Assembly: GCA_963717255.1 (NCBI GenBank)
Contig: CAVQVT010000006.1
Coordinates: 62,001 to 126,000 of the forward strand
Reading direction: 5' to 3'
Source of the DNA: CAIYQJ01 sp963717255
GTDB lineage: Bacteria > Chloroflexota > Limnocylindria > Limnocylindrales > CSP1-4
DNA length: 64,000 nt
The notes under the pieces are model-generated. The model worked only from the letters and a program-made list of their open reading frames with translations, searched no databases and was not told the DNA's origin. The position numbers were made by a program, and so were the translations under genes. Of the stretch, positions 16,643-24,078 are shown piece after piece. The first letter of the stretch is position 1. The number at the start of each line of letters is the position of its first letter.

Positions 16643-17581
16643 TCAGGAGGCCGGCCCGGCGGCCGTGCCCTCGGACGCGGCCGGCTCCGCCGCCTCCGCG
16701 GGCGGCGCGACGGTCTCGCCGTCGGCCGCCCCGGGCGGGCCGGCGGCGATCGCCTCCTCCAGCCTCGCGCGCATGAGGTCGAGCGGAGCCTTCCGGCCGG
16801 TCCAGAGCTCGAACGCCGCCGCCCCCTGGTGCAGGAGCATCAGCTCGCCGCCCATGACCGTGCAGCCGGCCGCCTCGGCCTCGCGCATGAGGCGCGTGGG
16901 GTTCGGGTTGTACACGAGGTCGAGGAGGAGGAGGTCCGGTGGGATCAGCTCGGCCGGGACGGGCGTCTCGTCGGATCTCAGGCCCACCGACGTGGCGTTG
17001 ACGACCACCTTCGCCTTCGCCAGCTCGGCCTCGATGACCGACTCGTGCCACGGCATCGCACGCAGCTCCATGTGCGCGGCGCTGCGGGCGAAGAAGCGCG
17101 TGAGCCCCTCCCCGCGGTGCAGGTGGCGGTTGAAGACGACGACGCGCTGGAACCCCTGGCGGATGAGCCCGTAGACGACGGCCCGGGCGCCCCCGCCGGC
17201 ACCGAGGACGACGGCCTGCCGCGGCATCTTCTGTTTCCCGACGAGGGCGTCGAGCGCGATGCTGAAGCCGGTCACGTCCGTGTTGTGGCCGATCAGGCGC
17301 TTGCCGTCCTTCGTGATCGTGTTGACGGCCCCGGTCGCGTGCGCGTCCTCGGTCGTCTTGTCCACGAGCGGGACGGTCTTCTCCTTGTGCGGGATCGTGA
17401 CGTTGGCGCCGACGAATCCCTCGCCCCGCAGCTCCGCGATCGCCTCGGGCAGCTCGAGCGGGACGCGGTCCCAGAGCTCATAGAGGATGTCGAGGCCTTC
17501 GGCGTCGAACGCCGCCTGCTGCATCCCGCCGGAGAGCGAATGGCCGACCGGGTGTCCGATGAGGACGACGCGATTCGTCAT
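16643..17581 (-). CDS. aroE: Shikimate dehydrogenase
   Basis: 312 residues. Reduces 3-dehydroshikimate to shikimate with NADPH. Visible: VVLIGHPVGHSLSGGMQQAA for shikimate binding, GANVTIPHKEKTVP with the catalytic Lys, IGHNTDVTGF with the catalytic Asp, and the nucleotide loop VVLGAGGGARAVVYGL. The ending is a 40-residue Ala/Pro/Glu-rich tail. The ATG at 17581 overlaps the aroA stop (ATGA); an earlier in-frame ATG at 17635 would lie inside aroA and is rejected. Confidence 0.94.
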   Translation of the reverse strand: MTNRVVLIGHPVGHSLSGGMQQAAFDAEGLDILYELWDRVPLELPEAIAELRGEGFVGANVTIPHKEKTVPLVDKTTEDAHATGAVNTITKDGKRLIGHNTDVTGFSIALDALVGKQKMPRQAVVLGAGGGARAVVYGLIRQGFQRVVVFNRHLHRGEGLTRFFARSAAHMELRAMPWHESVIEAELAKAKVVVNATSVGLRSDETPVPAELIPPDLLLLDLVYNPNPTRLMREAEAAGCTVMGGELMLLHQGAAAFELWTGRKAPLDLMRARLEEAIAAGPPGAADGETVAPPAEAAEPAASEGTAAGPAS

Positions 17582-18990
17582 GCGCGCACCCTTTCGATCT
17601 CGTCGAAGAAGCCCGGGTAGCTGATCGCGGCGCACCCTGCGTCGGTGACCGCGGTCTCGCCCCCGGCGATGAGGCCGGCGATGGCGAACGTCATCGCGAG
17701 CCGGTGGTCGTCGAGGCTCTCTGTCGCGGCGCCGGCCAGCCGGCGGCCGCCGTCGATGGTCATCGTGTCACCGTCGACCTCGACGTGCGCGCCCATGGCG
17801 GCCAGGCCCGTCGCGATGCCGGCGACCCGGTCGGATTCCTTGTGGCGGAGCTCCCCAACGCCGTCGATCCGCGTCGTGCCGGACGCGAGCGCGGCGGCGA
17901 GGCAGAGGACCGGCACCTCGTCGATCGCCGCCGCCACCTCCCGTGGCGAGACGTCGATGCCGTGGAGCTCGCTCGAACGGACGACGAGGTCGGCGACCGG
18001 CTCCCCGTCGCCGCCGTCCCCGCCACCGCCGAGGGGGGTCTCGTCGATGGAGGCGCCCATCCGGCGGAGCAGGTCGATGATGGCACGTCGGGTCGGGTTG
18101 GTTCCGACCGAGCGGAGCACGAGCTCCGCGTCCGGGTGGGCGGCGCCCGCCACGAGCCAGAAGGCGGCGGCCGACGGATCCGACGGGACGGCCTCTCTGG
18201 CGGGCGCGACGCGCGCCGGCCCGTCCACGCTCACGCGCGAGCCGGCGTCCCCGCCGTTCACGTCGCTCGCGCCCGCGCCGCCAGCCTCGGCGGAGTCCGG
18301 TCTCCACCGCTCCGTCCGCACGTCCACCCCGCGCGCGCGAAGCATCCGCTCGGTGTGATCGCGCGTCCCGACCGCCTCGCGCACCGTCGTCGTCCCATGC
18401 GCCCCGAGCCCGGCGAGGAGGATCGCCGACTTCACCTGGGCGCTCGGGACGGCCGTGGCGTGGTCGATGGGGCGGAGCGGCGCGGCCCCGCGCACCGCGA
18501 CCGGAGGGAGGGTCCCACCGGCCCGTGCGTCCACCGTGGCGCCCATCTCGGCGAGCGGCCGCGCGACGCGGGCGACCGGCCGCCGTCGGAGGGAGGTGTC
18601 ACCGTCGAGGATCGCGAAGAGCGGCCGAGACGCGACGATCCCGGCCGTCAGCCGCAGCGTGGTGCCCGAGTTGCGGCAGTCGAGGATCCCGTCGGGCTCG
18701 GCGAGCCGCTCCCGGCCCGGCGAGACGACGCGATAGTCCACGCGCCCTCCCCGATCCGCCAGCCGCTCCACCGTGGCGCCCAGGCGCACGACGACCGCGG
18801 CGGTCGTCCGGACGTCCTCGCCGTCCCCGGCTTGCAGGATCGTGCTCTCACCCTCGGCGAGGAGCGCGAGGAGCAGGGCCCGGTGGGAGATCGACTTGTC
18901 GCCGGGCAGGCGCGGCTCGCCGCGCAGGCGGGCGGCGGAGCGGACGAACGCGGCGCCCTCCCGGACGGATGCGCCGCCGGCCGCGGTCAA
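17578..18990 (-). CDS. aroA: 3-phosphoshikimate 1-carboxyvinyltransferase (EPSP synthase)
   Basis: About 470 residues. Joins PEP to shikimate-3-phosphate. Visible: RLPGDKSISHRALLLALLAEG with the PEP-binding Lys, DCRNSGTTLRLTAGI, LDGDTSLRRRP, PSAQVKSAILLAGL, PSDPSAAAFWLVAGA, IDEVPVLCLAAALASG, LRHKESDRVAGI and DDHRLAMTFAIAGL. An insert of about 25 residues (Gly/Asp-rich, near residue 275) is unusual. The likely start is TTG at 18990, because it overlaps the aroF stop (TTGA) just as the other genes here overlap by ATGA, and no ATG or GTG stands before the conserved region. Confidence 0.93.
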   Translation of the reverse strand: MTAAGGASVREGAAFVRSAARLRGEPRLPGDKSISHRALLLALLAEGESTILQAGDGEDVRTTAAVVVRLGATVERLADRGGRVDYRVVSPGRERLAEPDGILDCRNSGTTLRLTAGIVASRPLFAILDGDTSLRRRPVARVARPLAEMGATVDARAGGTLPPVAVRGAAPLRPIDHATAVPSAQVKSAILLAGLGAHGTTTVREAVGTRDHTERMLRARGVDVRTERWRPDSAEAGGAGASDVNGGDAGSRVSVDGPARVAPAREAVPSDPSAAAFWLVAGAAHPDAELVLRSVGTNPTRRAIIDLLRRMGASIDETPLGGGGDGGDGEPVADLVVRSSELHGIDVSPREVAAAIDEVPVLCLAAALASGTTRIDGVGELRHKESDRVAGIATGLAAMGAHVEVDGDTMTIDGGRRLAGAATESLDDHRLAMTFAIAGLIAGGETAVTDAGCAAISYPGFFDEIERVRA

Positions 18991-20066
18991 TGCTTCCCGC
19001 CCCCGACCTTGAGCGCCGAGGCGGAGAGCACCGGGTCGCCGTGGAGCGAGGCCACGGCGGCGTGCACCGGCCCGACGAGGTCCATGATCTCCCGGAACTG
19101 CGGGAGCGTGAGGGACTGCTCGCCGTCGGAGAGCGCCTCCTCCGGCCGCGGGTGGACCTCCAGCAGCGCGCCGTCGGCCCCGACGGCCACCCCCGCGAGG
19201 ACCAGCGGCTTCACGAGGAAGCGCTTCCCCGTCGCGTGCGACGGGTCCACGACCACCGGCAGGTGGGTGAGGTGGTGGAGGAGCGGCACCGCGCCCAGGT
19301 CCAGCGTGTTGCGCATGTAGGTCTCGAACGTCCGGATCCCGCGCTCGCAGAGGATGACGTTGGGATTGCCGCTGCTCATGACGTACTCGGCCGCCATGAG
19401 CCATTCCTCGATCGTCCCCGCGTACCCGCGCTTGAGGAGGACCGGCTTGGCCACGCGCCCGACCGCCATGAGGAGCGAGTAGTTCTGCATGTTCCGGGTG
19501 CCGATCTGGAGGATGTCGGCGTACTCGGCGACGAGGTCGACCTGGGCCGGCTCCATCACCTCGGTGACGACCGGGAGGCCGGTCCGGTCGCGCGCCTCCG
19601 CGAGGAGGCGGAGTCCCTCGAGCCCGAGGCCCTGGAAGGAGTACGGGCTGGTCCGCGGCTTGAACGCCCCGCCGCGGAGGACCGTCGCGCCCGCGGCCGC
19701 GACCGCGTCGGCCGTCTCGAAGAGCTGCTCGCGCGACTCGACCGAGCACGGGCCCGCCATCATCGTGAACGACCCGTCGCCGATCGCGACGTCGCGGACC
19801 CGGACGACGGTGTCCTCCGGGTGGAACTCCCGGGACGTGAGCTTGAACGGTCGGCTGATCGGCGTCACGGACTCGACTCCCGGCAGGGCGGCGAACCGGC
19901 TCTGGAGCACGGCCTTGCGGGGTCCGACCTCGCCGAGCGCGGCGAGGACGATCCGCTCGGTGCCCCGGTTCTCATGCGCCGCGAGGCCCTCCGCGAGGAT
20001 GTGGCTCTTCACGGTGTTGATCTGGTCTTCGGTGGCGTCCGGCGCCATCACGACGAACATCGACAT
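18987..20066 (-). CDS. aroF: DAHP synthase (3-deoxy-7-phosphoheptulonate synthase), type I-beta with N-terminal regulatory domain
   Basis: 359 residues. First enzyme of the aromatic pathway: PEP plus erythrose-4-phosphate to DAHP. Residues 1-75 (FVVMAPDATEDQINTVKSHI onward) form the ferredoxin-like domain that confers Tyr/Phe feedback in Thermotoga-type enzymes. The barrel shows TMMAGPCSVESREQLFE, LRGGAFKPRTSPYSFQGLG, GTRNMQNYSLL, VLLKRGYAGTIEEWL, ILCERGIRTFE and VVDPSHATGKR. ATG at 20066 follows GGAAGGGA. The ribosome site can pair with an upstream GTCCC (20088-20092 with 20068-20072), which might add translational control. First gene of an eight-gene operon; read through depends on the leader attenuator. 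Confidence 0.95.
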   Translation of the reverse strand: MSMFVVMAPDATEDQINTVKSHILAEGLAAHENRGTERIVLAALGEVGPRKAVLQSRFAALPGVESVTPISRPFKLTSREFHPEDTVVRVRDVAIGDGSFTMMAGPCSVESREQLFETADAVAAAGATVLRGGAFKPRTSPYSFQGLGLEGLRLLAEARDRTGLPVVTEVMEPAQVDLVAEYADILQIGTRNMQNYSLLMAVGRVAKPVLLKRGYAGTIEEWLMAAEYVMSSGNPNVILCERGIRTFETYMRNTLDLGAVPLLHHLTHLPVVVDPSHATGKRFLVKPLVLAGVAVGADGALLEVHPRPEEALSDGEQSLTLPQFREIMDLVGPVHAAVASLHGDPVLSASALKVGGGKH

Positions 20067-20096
20067 CGTCCCTTCCGGAGAAGACCCGGGACAAAG

Positions 20097-20123
20097 AAAA
20101 AAGCAGAGGTTCCGCACCTCTGC
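20097..20123 (-). terminator. Intrinsic terminator in the aroF leader (attenuator)
   Basis: On the minus strand GCAGAGGT (20123-20116), loop GCGGA, ACCTCTGC (20110-20103), then six T (20102-20097). It stands between the leader peptide and aroF, 31 bases before the ATG, so it can only make sense as a conditional terminator. Confidence 0.88.
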
Positions 20124-20167
20124 TCACCCGGCACGGCCCGCGGTCCGGACCTACGGCCAGGACTCGG

Positions 20168-20206
20168 TCATGCCGGGCGAAGAAAGTAGAACGCGCGCGT
20201 CCTCAT
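20168..20206 (-). CDS. Leader peptide of the aro operon (Phe-Tyr-Phe)
   Basis: A 12-residue frame, MRTRAFYFLRPA, from ATG 20206 to TGA 20168. Three of twelve residues are consecutive aromatics (TTC TAC TTT), the hallmark of ribosome-mediated attenuation of aromatic biosynthesis. The end of the peptide gene (20169-20177) can form a 9-base-pair stem with 20127-20135 just before the terminator. A ribosome stalled on the Phe/Tyr codons would block this stem; one that finishes would allow or favour it. I could not define the full antiterminator. There is no Shine-Dalgarno sequence; the predicted transcript begins only about 3-5 bases before the ATG, so the peptide is probably read from a leaderless end. 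Confidence 0.8.
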   Translation of the reverse strand: MRTRAFYFLRPA

Positions 20207-20216
20207 CAGGCTTGTG

Positions 20217-20245
20217 AGGGTAGGGGTCCGGCACGACCCTGTCAA
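20217..20245 (-). promoter_or_regulatory. Promoter of the aro operon
   Basis: On the minus strand TTGACA (20245-20240), 17-base spacer, TACCCT (20222-20217). The start point should be near 20209-20211, directly before the leader peptide ATG. The region is divergent to the tRNA-Ser(GCT) promoter. Confidence 0.75.
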
Positions 20246-20312
20246 CGCGACCCGCCGACCGACAGGACCCGCCGCGCCGGCCCACCGCGCGCCCGGTGCG
20301 ACCCCGACCCCG

Positions 20313-20321
20313 TGCTATCAT
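20313..20321 (+). promoter_or_regulatory. Extended -10 promoter for tRNA-Ser(GCT)/tRNA-Arg
   Basis: TG-C-TATCAT at 20313-20321, 17 bases before the tRNA 5' end. No clear -35. Confidence 0.55.
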
Positions 20322-20338
20322 CCCCGACGCCACGCGAC

Positions 20339-20430
20339 GGAGAGGTCGCATAGAGGCCTAGTGCAGCGGTTTGCTAAACCGCCAAGTGGCGTAAGCTGCT
20401 TCGAGGGTTCGAATCCCTCCCTCTCCGCCA
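20339..20430 (+). tRNA. tRNA-Ser (anticodon GCT)
   Basis: Acceptor GGAGAGG (20339-20345) with CCTCTCC (20420-20426), discriminator G, encoded CCA, long variable arm, anticodon GCT at 20373-20375. Reads AGC/AGU. Confidence 0.97.
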
Positions 20431-20448
20431 GCGACCCTCGTGGCGCGC

Positions 20449-20524
20449 GCGCCCGTAGCTCAGCGGATAGAGCGTCAGGTTGCGGACCTGAAGGTCGTGG
20501 GTTCGAGTCCCGCCGGGCGCGCCA
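20449..20524 (+). tRNA. tRNA-Arg (anticodon GCG)
   Basis: Acceptor GCGCCCG (20449-20455) with CGGGCGC (20514-20520), discriminator G, encoded CCA, anticodon loop TTGCGGA with anticodon GCG. Unmodified G34 here differs from the common A34 (ACG) arginine tRNA, so TadA-type deamination would not be needed for it. Confidence 0.92.
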
Positions 20525-20585
20525 CCCCTCCGGATCGATCGCCGGGCGACCGCGCACTCCCGGCCGGCACCCCTGAGCGAGGCCG

Positions 20586-21374
20586 ATGAACGCCCAGCAG
20601 CTGCTCGATCCCCTCCCGATCCTGGCCGTCTTCGTCCTGTTCGCGATCCTCGCCGGCATCGCGTACGAGATCGGGTTCCGGGTCGGGCGCTGGTGGCAGA
20701 AGCGGACGCCGGACGAGAAGGAGGGTCCGACGGCGATGCTCGTCGGGTCGATCCTCGCGCTCCTGGCCTTCCTCATCGCCGTGACGATGGGGATGGCCTC
20801 CGATCGGTTCGACCAGCGGCGGGCGCTCGTCCTCGCCGAGGCCAACTCGATCGGCACGACCTACCTCCGGGCCGGCTACCTGCCCGAGCCGACTTCGAGC
20901 GAGACCCGCGAGCTCCTGCGCGCCTACGTGCCCCTGCGGGTCAACGTGGCAGACCGGGAACAGCTCGCCGCGAACTTCACCCGCTCCGCCGAGCTCCTCG
21001 ATCGGATGTGGGCGAAGGCGGAGGCGCTCGCGCGGACGACCGACCGGGGGGACCTGGTCGCGATCTACATCGAGTCGCTGAACGAGACCATCGACCTCCA
21101 CGAGACGCGCGTGACCGCCATCGTCTACGCCCGCGTTCCCGAGACCATCCTCCTGCTCCTGATCGGCGGCGCCGTGCTGACGCTCGGGATCGTCGGCTAC
21201 AGCGCCGGCTTGACGGGCCGGCGGAGCGTCGTCACCGCGGTCGCGCTCGTCATCGTCCTGGGAGCGGTGCTCACCGTCATCGTCGACCTCGACCGCCCGC
21301 GGGACGGCTTCCTTCAGGTCAGCCAGCAGCCGCTCATCGACCTGCAGCAGCAGGTCGGGCCGCCCACGCAGTGA
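20586..21374 (+). CDS. DUF4239-like integral membrane protein
   Basis: 262 residues with four predicted membrane helices: about 10-30, 50-68, 187-206 and 212-232, in two pairs flanking a 120-residue soluble part. The first loop has RWWQKRTPDEKEGPT and the region after helix 2 reads ASDRFDQRRALVLAEANSIG, a pattern I associate with the bestrophin-like DUF4239 family, often near tRNA or phage-type loci. Function unknown; a channel role has been suggested for relatives by fold only. ATG at 20586 follows GAGCGAGG. It lies 61 bases after tRNA-Arg and 141 bases before another membrane protein. Confidence 0.65.
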   Translation: MNAQQLLDPLPILAVFVLFAILAGIAYEIGFRVGRWWQKRTPDEKEGPTAMLVGSILALLAFLIAVTMGMASDRFDQRRALVLAEANSIGTTYLRAGYLPEPTSSETRELLRAYVPLRVNVADREQLAANFTRSAELLDRMWAKAEALARTTDRGDLVAIYIESLNETIDLHETRVTAIVYARVPETILLLLIGGAVLTLGIVGYSAGLTGRRSVVTAVALVIVLGAVLTVIVDLDRPRDGFLQVSQQPLIDLQQQVGPPTQ

Positions 21375-21515
21375 CGGCCCGACCGCGGAGCGTTCGGCCC
21401 GCCGCAGCACGCCCGCCCTGTGTCCGGGAGTGGTCGGGGGTACGCTGCCCACAGACGACCCGCGAGCAGGGCTGTACAGCGCGCGGCCGGCATGTGCCGC
21501 GGGGGAGGGGACGCG

Positions 21516-22448
21516 ATGACATCCGAGACGCCGCCGACCGGACCTGAGCCGGCGAACGAACCGGTGCCCGAGACGCCCGCTCCCGTGGAACCCCCGCCCC
21601 TCGCAGCGCCGCCCCCCGAGGTTGTGCCCGTCGCACCCGCCGCCGCGGCGCCCGCTCCCTCGCGCAGGAAGCGCGATCGCATCCTCGGCACCACGGGCCA
21701 GGTCGTCGGCATCGTCGGGATCGTCGTCTGCCTCCTGCTGGTCGTCGGGGTGATCTTCGGACGCGTGTGGGCCGTCGGAACCGTCGACGACGTGGCCGCG
21801 GCCGTCGATGCCCAGATCGCGAGGACGGGACCGCTCCTCGACAAGGCGCAATCGACCGTCGGCGAGGTCTCGGGGCGAGTGAGCACGGTGGCCGACATCG
21901 CCTCCGGCATCGCCGCGAACCCGGCCCCGGGCGGCGACCTCGCCCAGACGCTCCGCTCCGCGCTCGCGGGCATCTCCGAGCGCTACCAGGGCCTCCGTCA
22001 GGGCTATGCGGACGTCCGTGAGACGGTCGTCTCGCTGATCGACCGCCTGCAGACGCTCGACCGCCTGATGCCCGGATTCTCGGTCCCGCAGGGGCCGGTC
22101 GATGCCCTTGCCACCTTCGACGCGCGCGTGAAGGAGTTCGACGCGAAGGTGAACGACCTGATCACGATCGACCCCGGAGAAGGGCCCGTGAACCGGGCCG
22201 CCGGCAGGATCTCGGAGGCCGCGACGGGAATCGACACGAAGCTCCAGGGGGTCCAGGACGGGATCGGCGACGTCGAAGTGAAGATCGCCGAGCTGCGCGT
22301 CAAGCTCTCCGACACGGCCGGAACGGTCAAGCTGGGGATCACGCTGGGCACGTTCGGGGCGGTCCTTCTCCTGCTCTACCTGGCGCTCCTCCACTGGGTG
22401 CTCTTCCGGCACTCGGGCGAGATCCGCAGGAAGACGACGGCCGGCTGA
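21516..22448 (+). CDS. Bitopic membrane protein with long extracytoplasmic helical domain
   Basis: 310 residues, not recognised. An N-terminal Pro/Glu-rich 45-residue cytoplasmic segment, a first membrane helix at about 53-75 (VVGIVGIVVCLLLVVGVIFG), then about 200 residues rich in heptad-like Ala/Val/Asp patterns (VDDVAAAVDAQI, LDKAQSTVGEV, RISEAATGIDTKLQG) and a second helix near 279-298 followed by a basic tail. The middle resembles coiled-coil stalks of methyl-accepting or septation-type membrane proteins, but no signalling domain follows. ATG 21516 has GGGGGAGGGG at 21501-21510. It probably forms a unit with the preceding DUF4239-like gene. Confidence 0.6.
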   Translation: MTSETPPTGPEPANEPVPETPAPVEPPPLAAPPPEVVPVAPAAAAPAPSRRKRDRILGTTGQVVGIVGIVVCLLLVVGVIFGRVWAVGTVDDVAAAVDAQIARTGPLLDKAQSTVGEVSGRVSTVADIASGIAANPAPGGDLAQTLRSALAGISERYQGLRQGYADVRETVVSLIDRLQTLDRLMPGFSVPQGPVDALATFDARVKEFDAKVNDLITIDPGEGPVNRAAGRISEAATGIDTKLQGVQDGIGDVEVKIAELRVKLSDTAGTVKLGITLGTFGAVLLLLYLALLHWVLFRHSGEIRRKTTAG

Positions 22449-22607
22449 GGGGTCGCCCCGCGCGCCATCCGGCCCTTGCCCAACGCGCGGGTCGGCGCGA
22501 GAGTCGACGGCAGGCGGCGTGGGACAGGGCGGTGGCGGTCGCCTCGAGCCCGCCCCGCGCTCGGCAGTCCTCACGCAGCCTGACGCGTCCCGACAGGGGG
22601 TGACGCA

Positions 22608-24078
22608 GTGGGCGCCACGGACCGCGGGCGGCCTGCCCGCACGGGCCGGGAGTGGCTCGTCTGCATGGTGTGTGTGGCCCTTGCCTCCGGGTCCGCCACC
22701 GGCCCCGTCCGGGCCGCCGCCGCGCCTGACCCGGTCCGCCCAACGTCGGGCTCGTCCGGTCCGACCGTCGCGGCCGCGGCCGACCGATGGGTCCGGGCCC
22801 CCGGCGCGTTCCCGCTCGGCTCCGGGACGGTCCAGATGGCGCCGGGCCCGGACGGCGGGCTCTACGTGCTCGCCGTCGACGGTGGCTCTGTCCTCGCGCT
22901 GCTCGACTCGCGCGGGCGTCCCCGGGCGGGTTGGCCCGTGGCGAACCCGGCGGTGGCGTGCGCGTGGTGGACCGAGCCGGAGTGGCAGCCGTCGTGGGCC
23001 CTCGTCGCGGCATCGGACGGGTCGGTGCGCGTCCTGTGCCCCGTGGTGGACGTCGGACATACCGTCGGCGTTCGTGCGTTCGCCTTCGACTCCCGTGGGC
23101 GTTCCCTGCGAGGCTGGCCCGTCGACCTCCCGGCGAGCTCCTCAGCATCATCCTCGTCGTGGGCATGTGGGGGTATCGGCAGCGCCGACGTCGCCGCCAA
23201 CCGACGAGGCGTCCACGGCCGCGTGGTGGCTCGTCTCCGTGTCGGCGGAAGGCACCGTCCGGACCGGCAAGCGCCAGGAGGTCCAGGGCGCGGACTGGCC
23301 GGGACCGATCCGGCTCGGGCCGGACGGCCTCGCGTACCGGTGGGACCCCGACGACGAGGGCGGCGAGGTTGCGGCGATCGGGCTCGACGGGGAGGTCCGC
23401 GGCTGGCCGGCCCGTACCAGCGAGTTCGTCGTCGACGTGGTCTTCGGACCGCCGGGCTTCGTGGACGTCATCGGGTCCACGCTGGTGAGCCGCAGGCCGC
23501 GCTTCCTCGCGTTCACGTCGGCCGGATCCAAGGTTCCGACCGCCGCGGTCGACCTCCCGGTCGACGTTCTGGGGACGTGGACGGGCGAAGGGGATGGTCG
23601 GGCCGCCGTGCTCGTCGGCGCGGACCGCAGCGTCTGGGTGCTCGGTGAGCGCGGCGACCGGACGCTGGCGTACGCGCTCGACCAGACGGGGCGCATCAGG
23701 CATGGATGGCCGTACCGCGTCACCCCAGGCCTCGAGTGGCTCGGCGGGGAATGCCCTCCGCAGGCCACGGGCTGCGGAGCCGGGCTCTCGAAGCCGGCCG
23801 TCGGTCCGGGGAACGTCCTGTACCTCGAAGTCGCGGCTGCGAGCGGCAGGATCGGCGGGAGCCTCACCGCTGTCGGTGTCAACGGCCGTGTGCGACCCGG
23901 GTGGCCGGTCGTCCTCCGCCGGCCGGGCGCGGAGTTCCGCGCGGTCGTCATCGGGACCGACGGGACCGTCTTCGCGATGGCGACCGAACCGGAGGCCGCC
24001 GAAGCCGACTCGTGGACCATCCTGGCGACCAAGCCGGACAGCACGATCCGCTGGCGCATGACGGCGGTCGACCCGTGA
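22608..24078 (+). CDS. Secreted GWP-repeat beta-propeller-like protein (one frameshift)
   Basis: About 489 residues after joining two frames. GTG at 22608 has CAGGGGG upstream and starts a signal peptide (WLVCMVCVALASGSATG). The body repeats a motif of the form D-x-x-G-R-x-R-x-G-W-P-V: DSRGRPRAGWPV, DSRGRSLRGWPVDL, GLDGEVRGWPA, QTGRIRHGWPY and VNGRVRPGWPVVL, each following a GPDG-L/V-Y-type blade strand. This suggests a secreted multi-bladed propeller, perhaps binding sugar or protein; no enzyme residues are evident. The frame shifts +1 around 23190-23205; the blade pattern continues across the break. The stop overlaps the start of a paralogue (GTGA). Confidence 0.6.
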
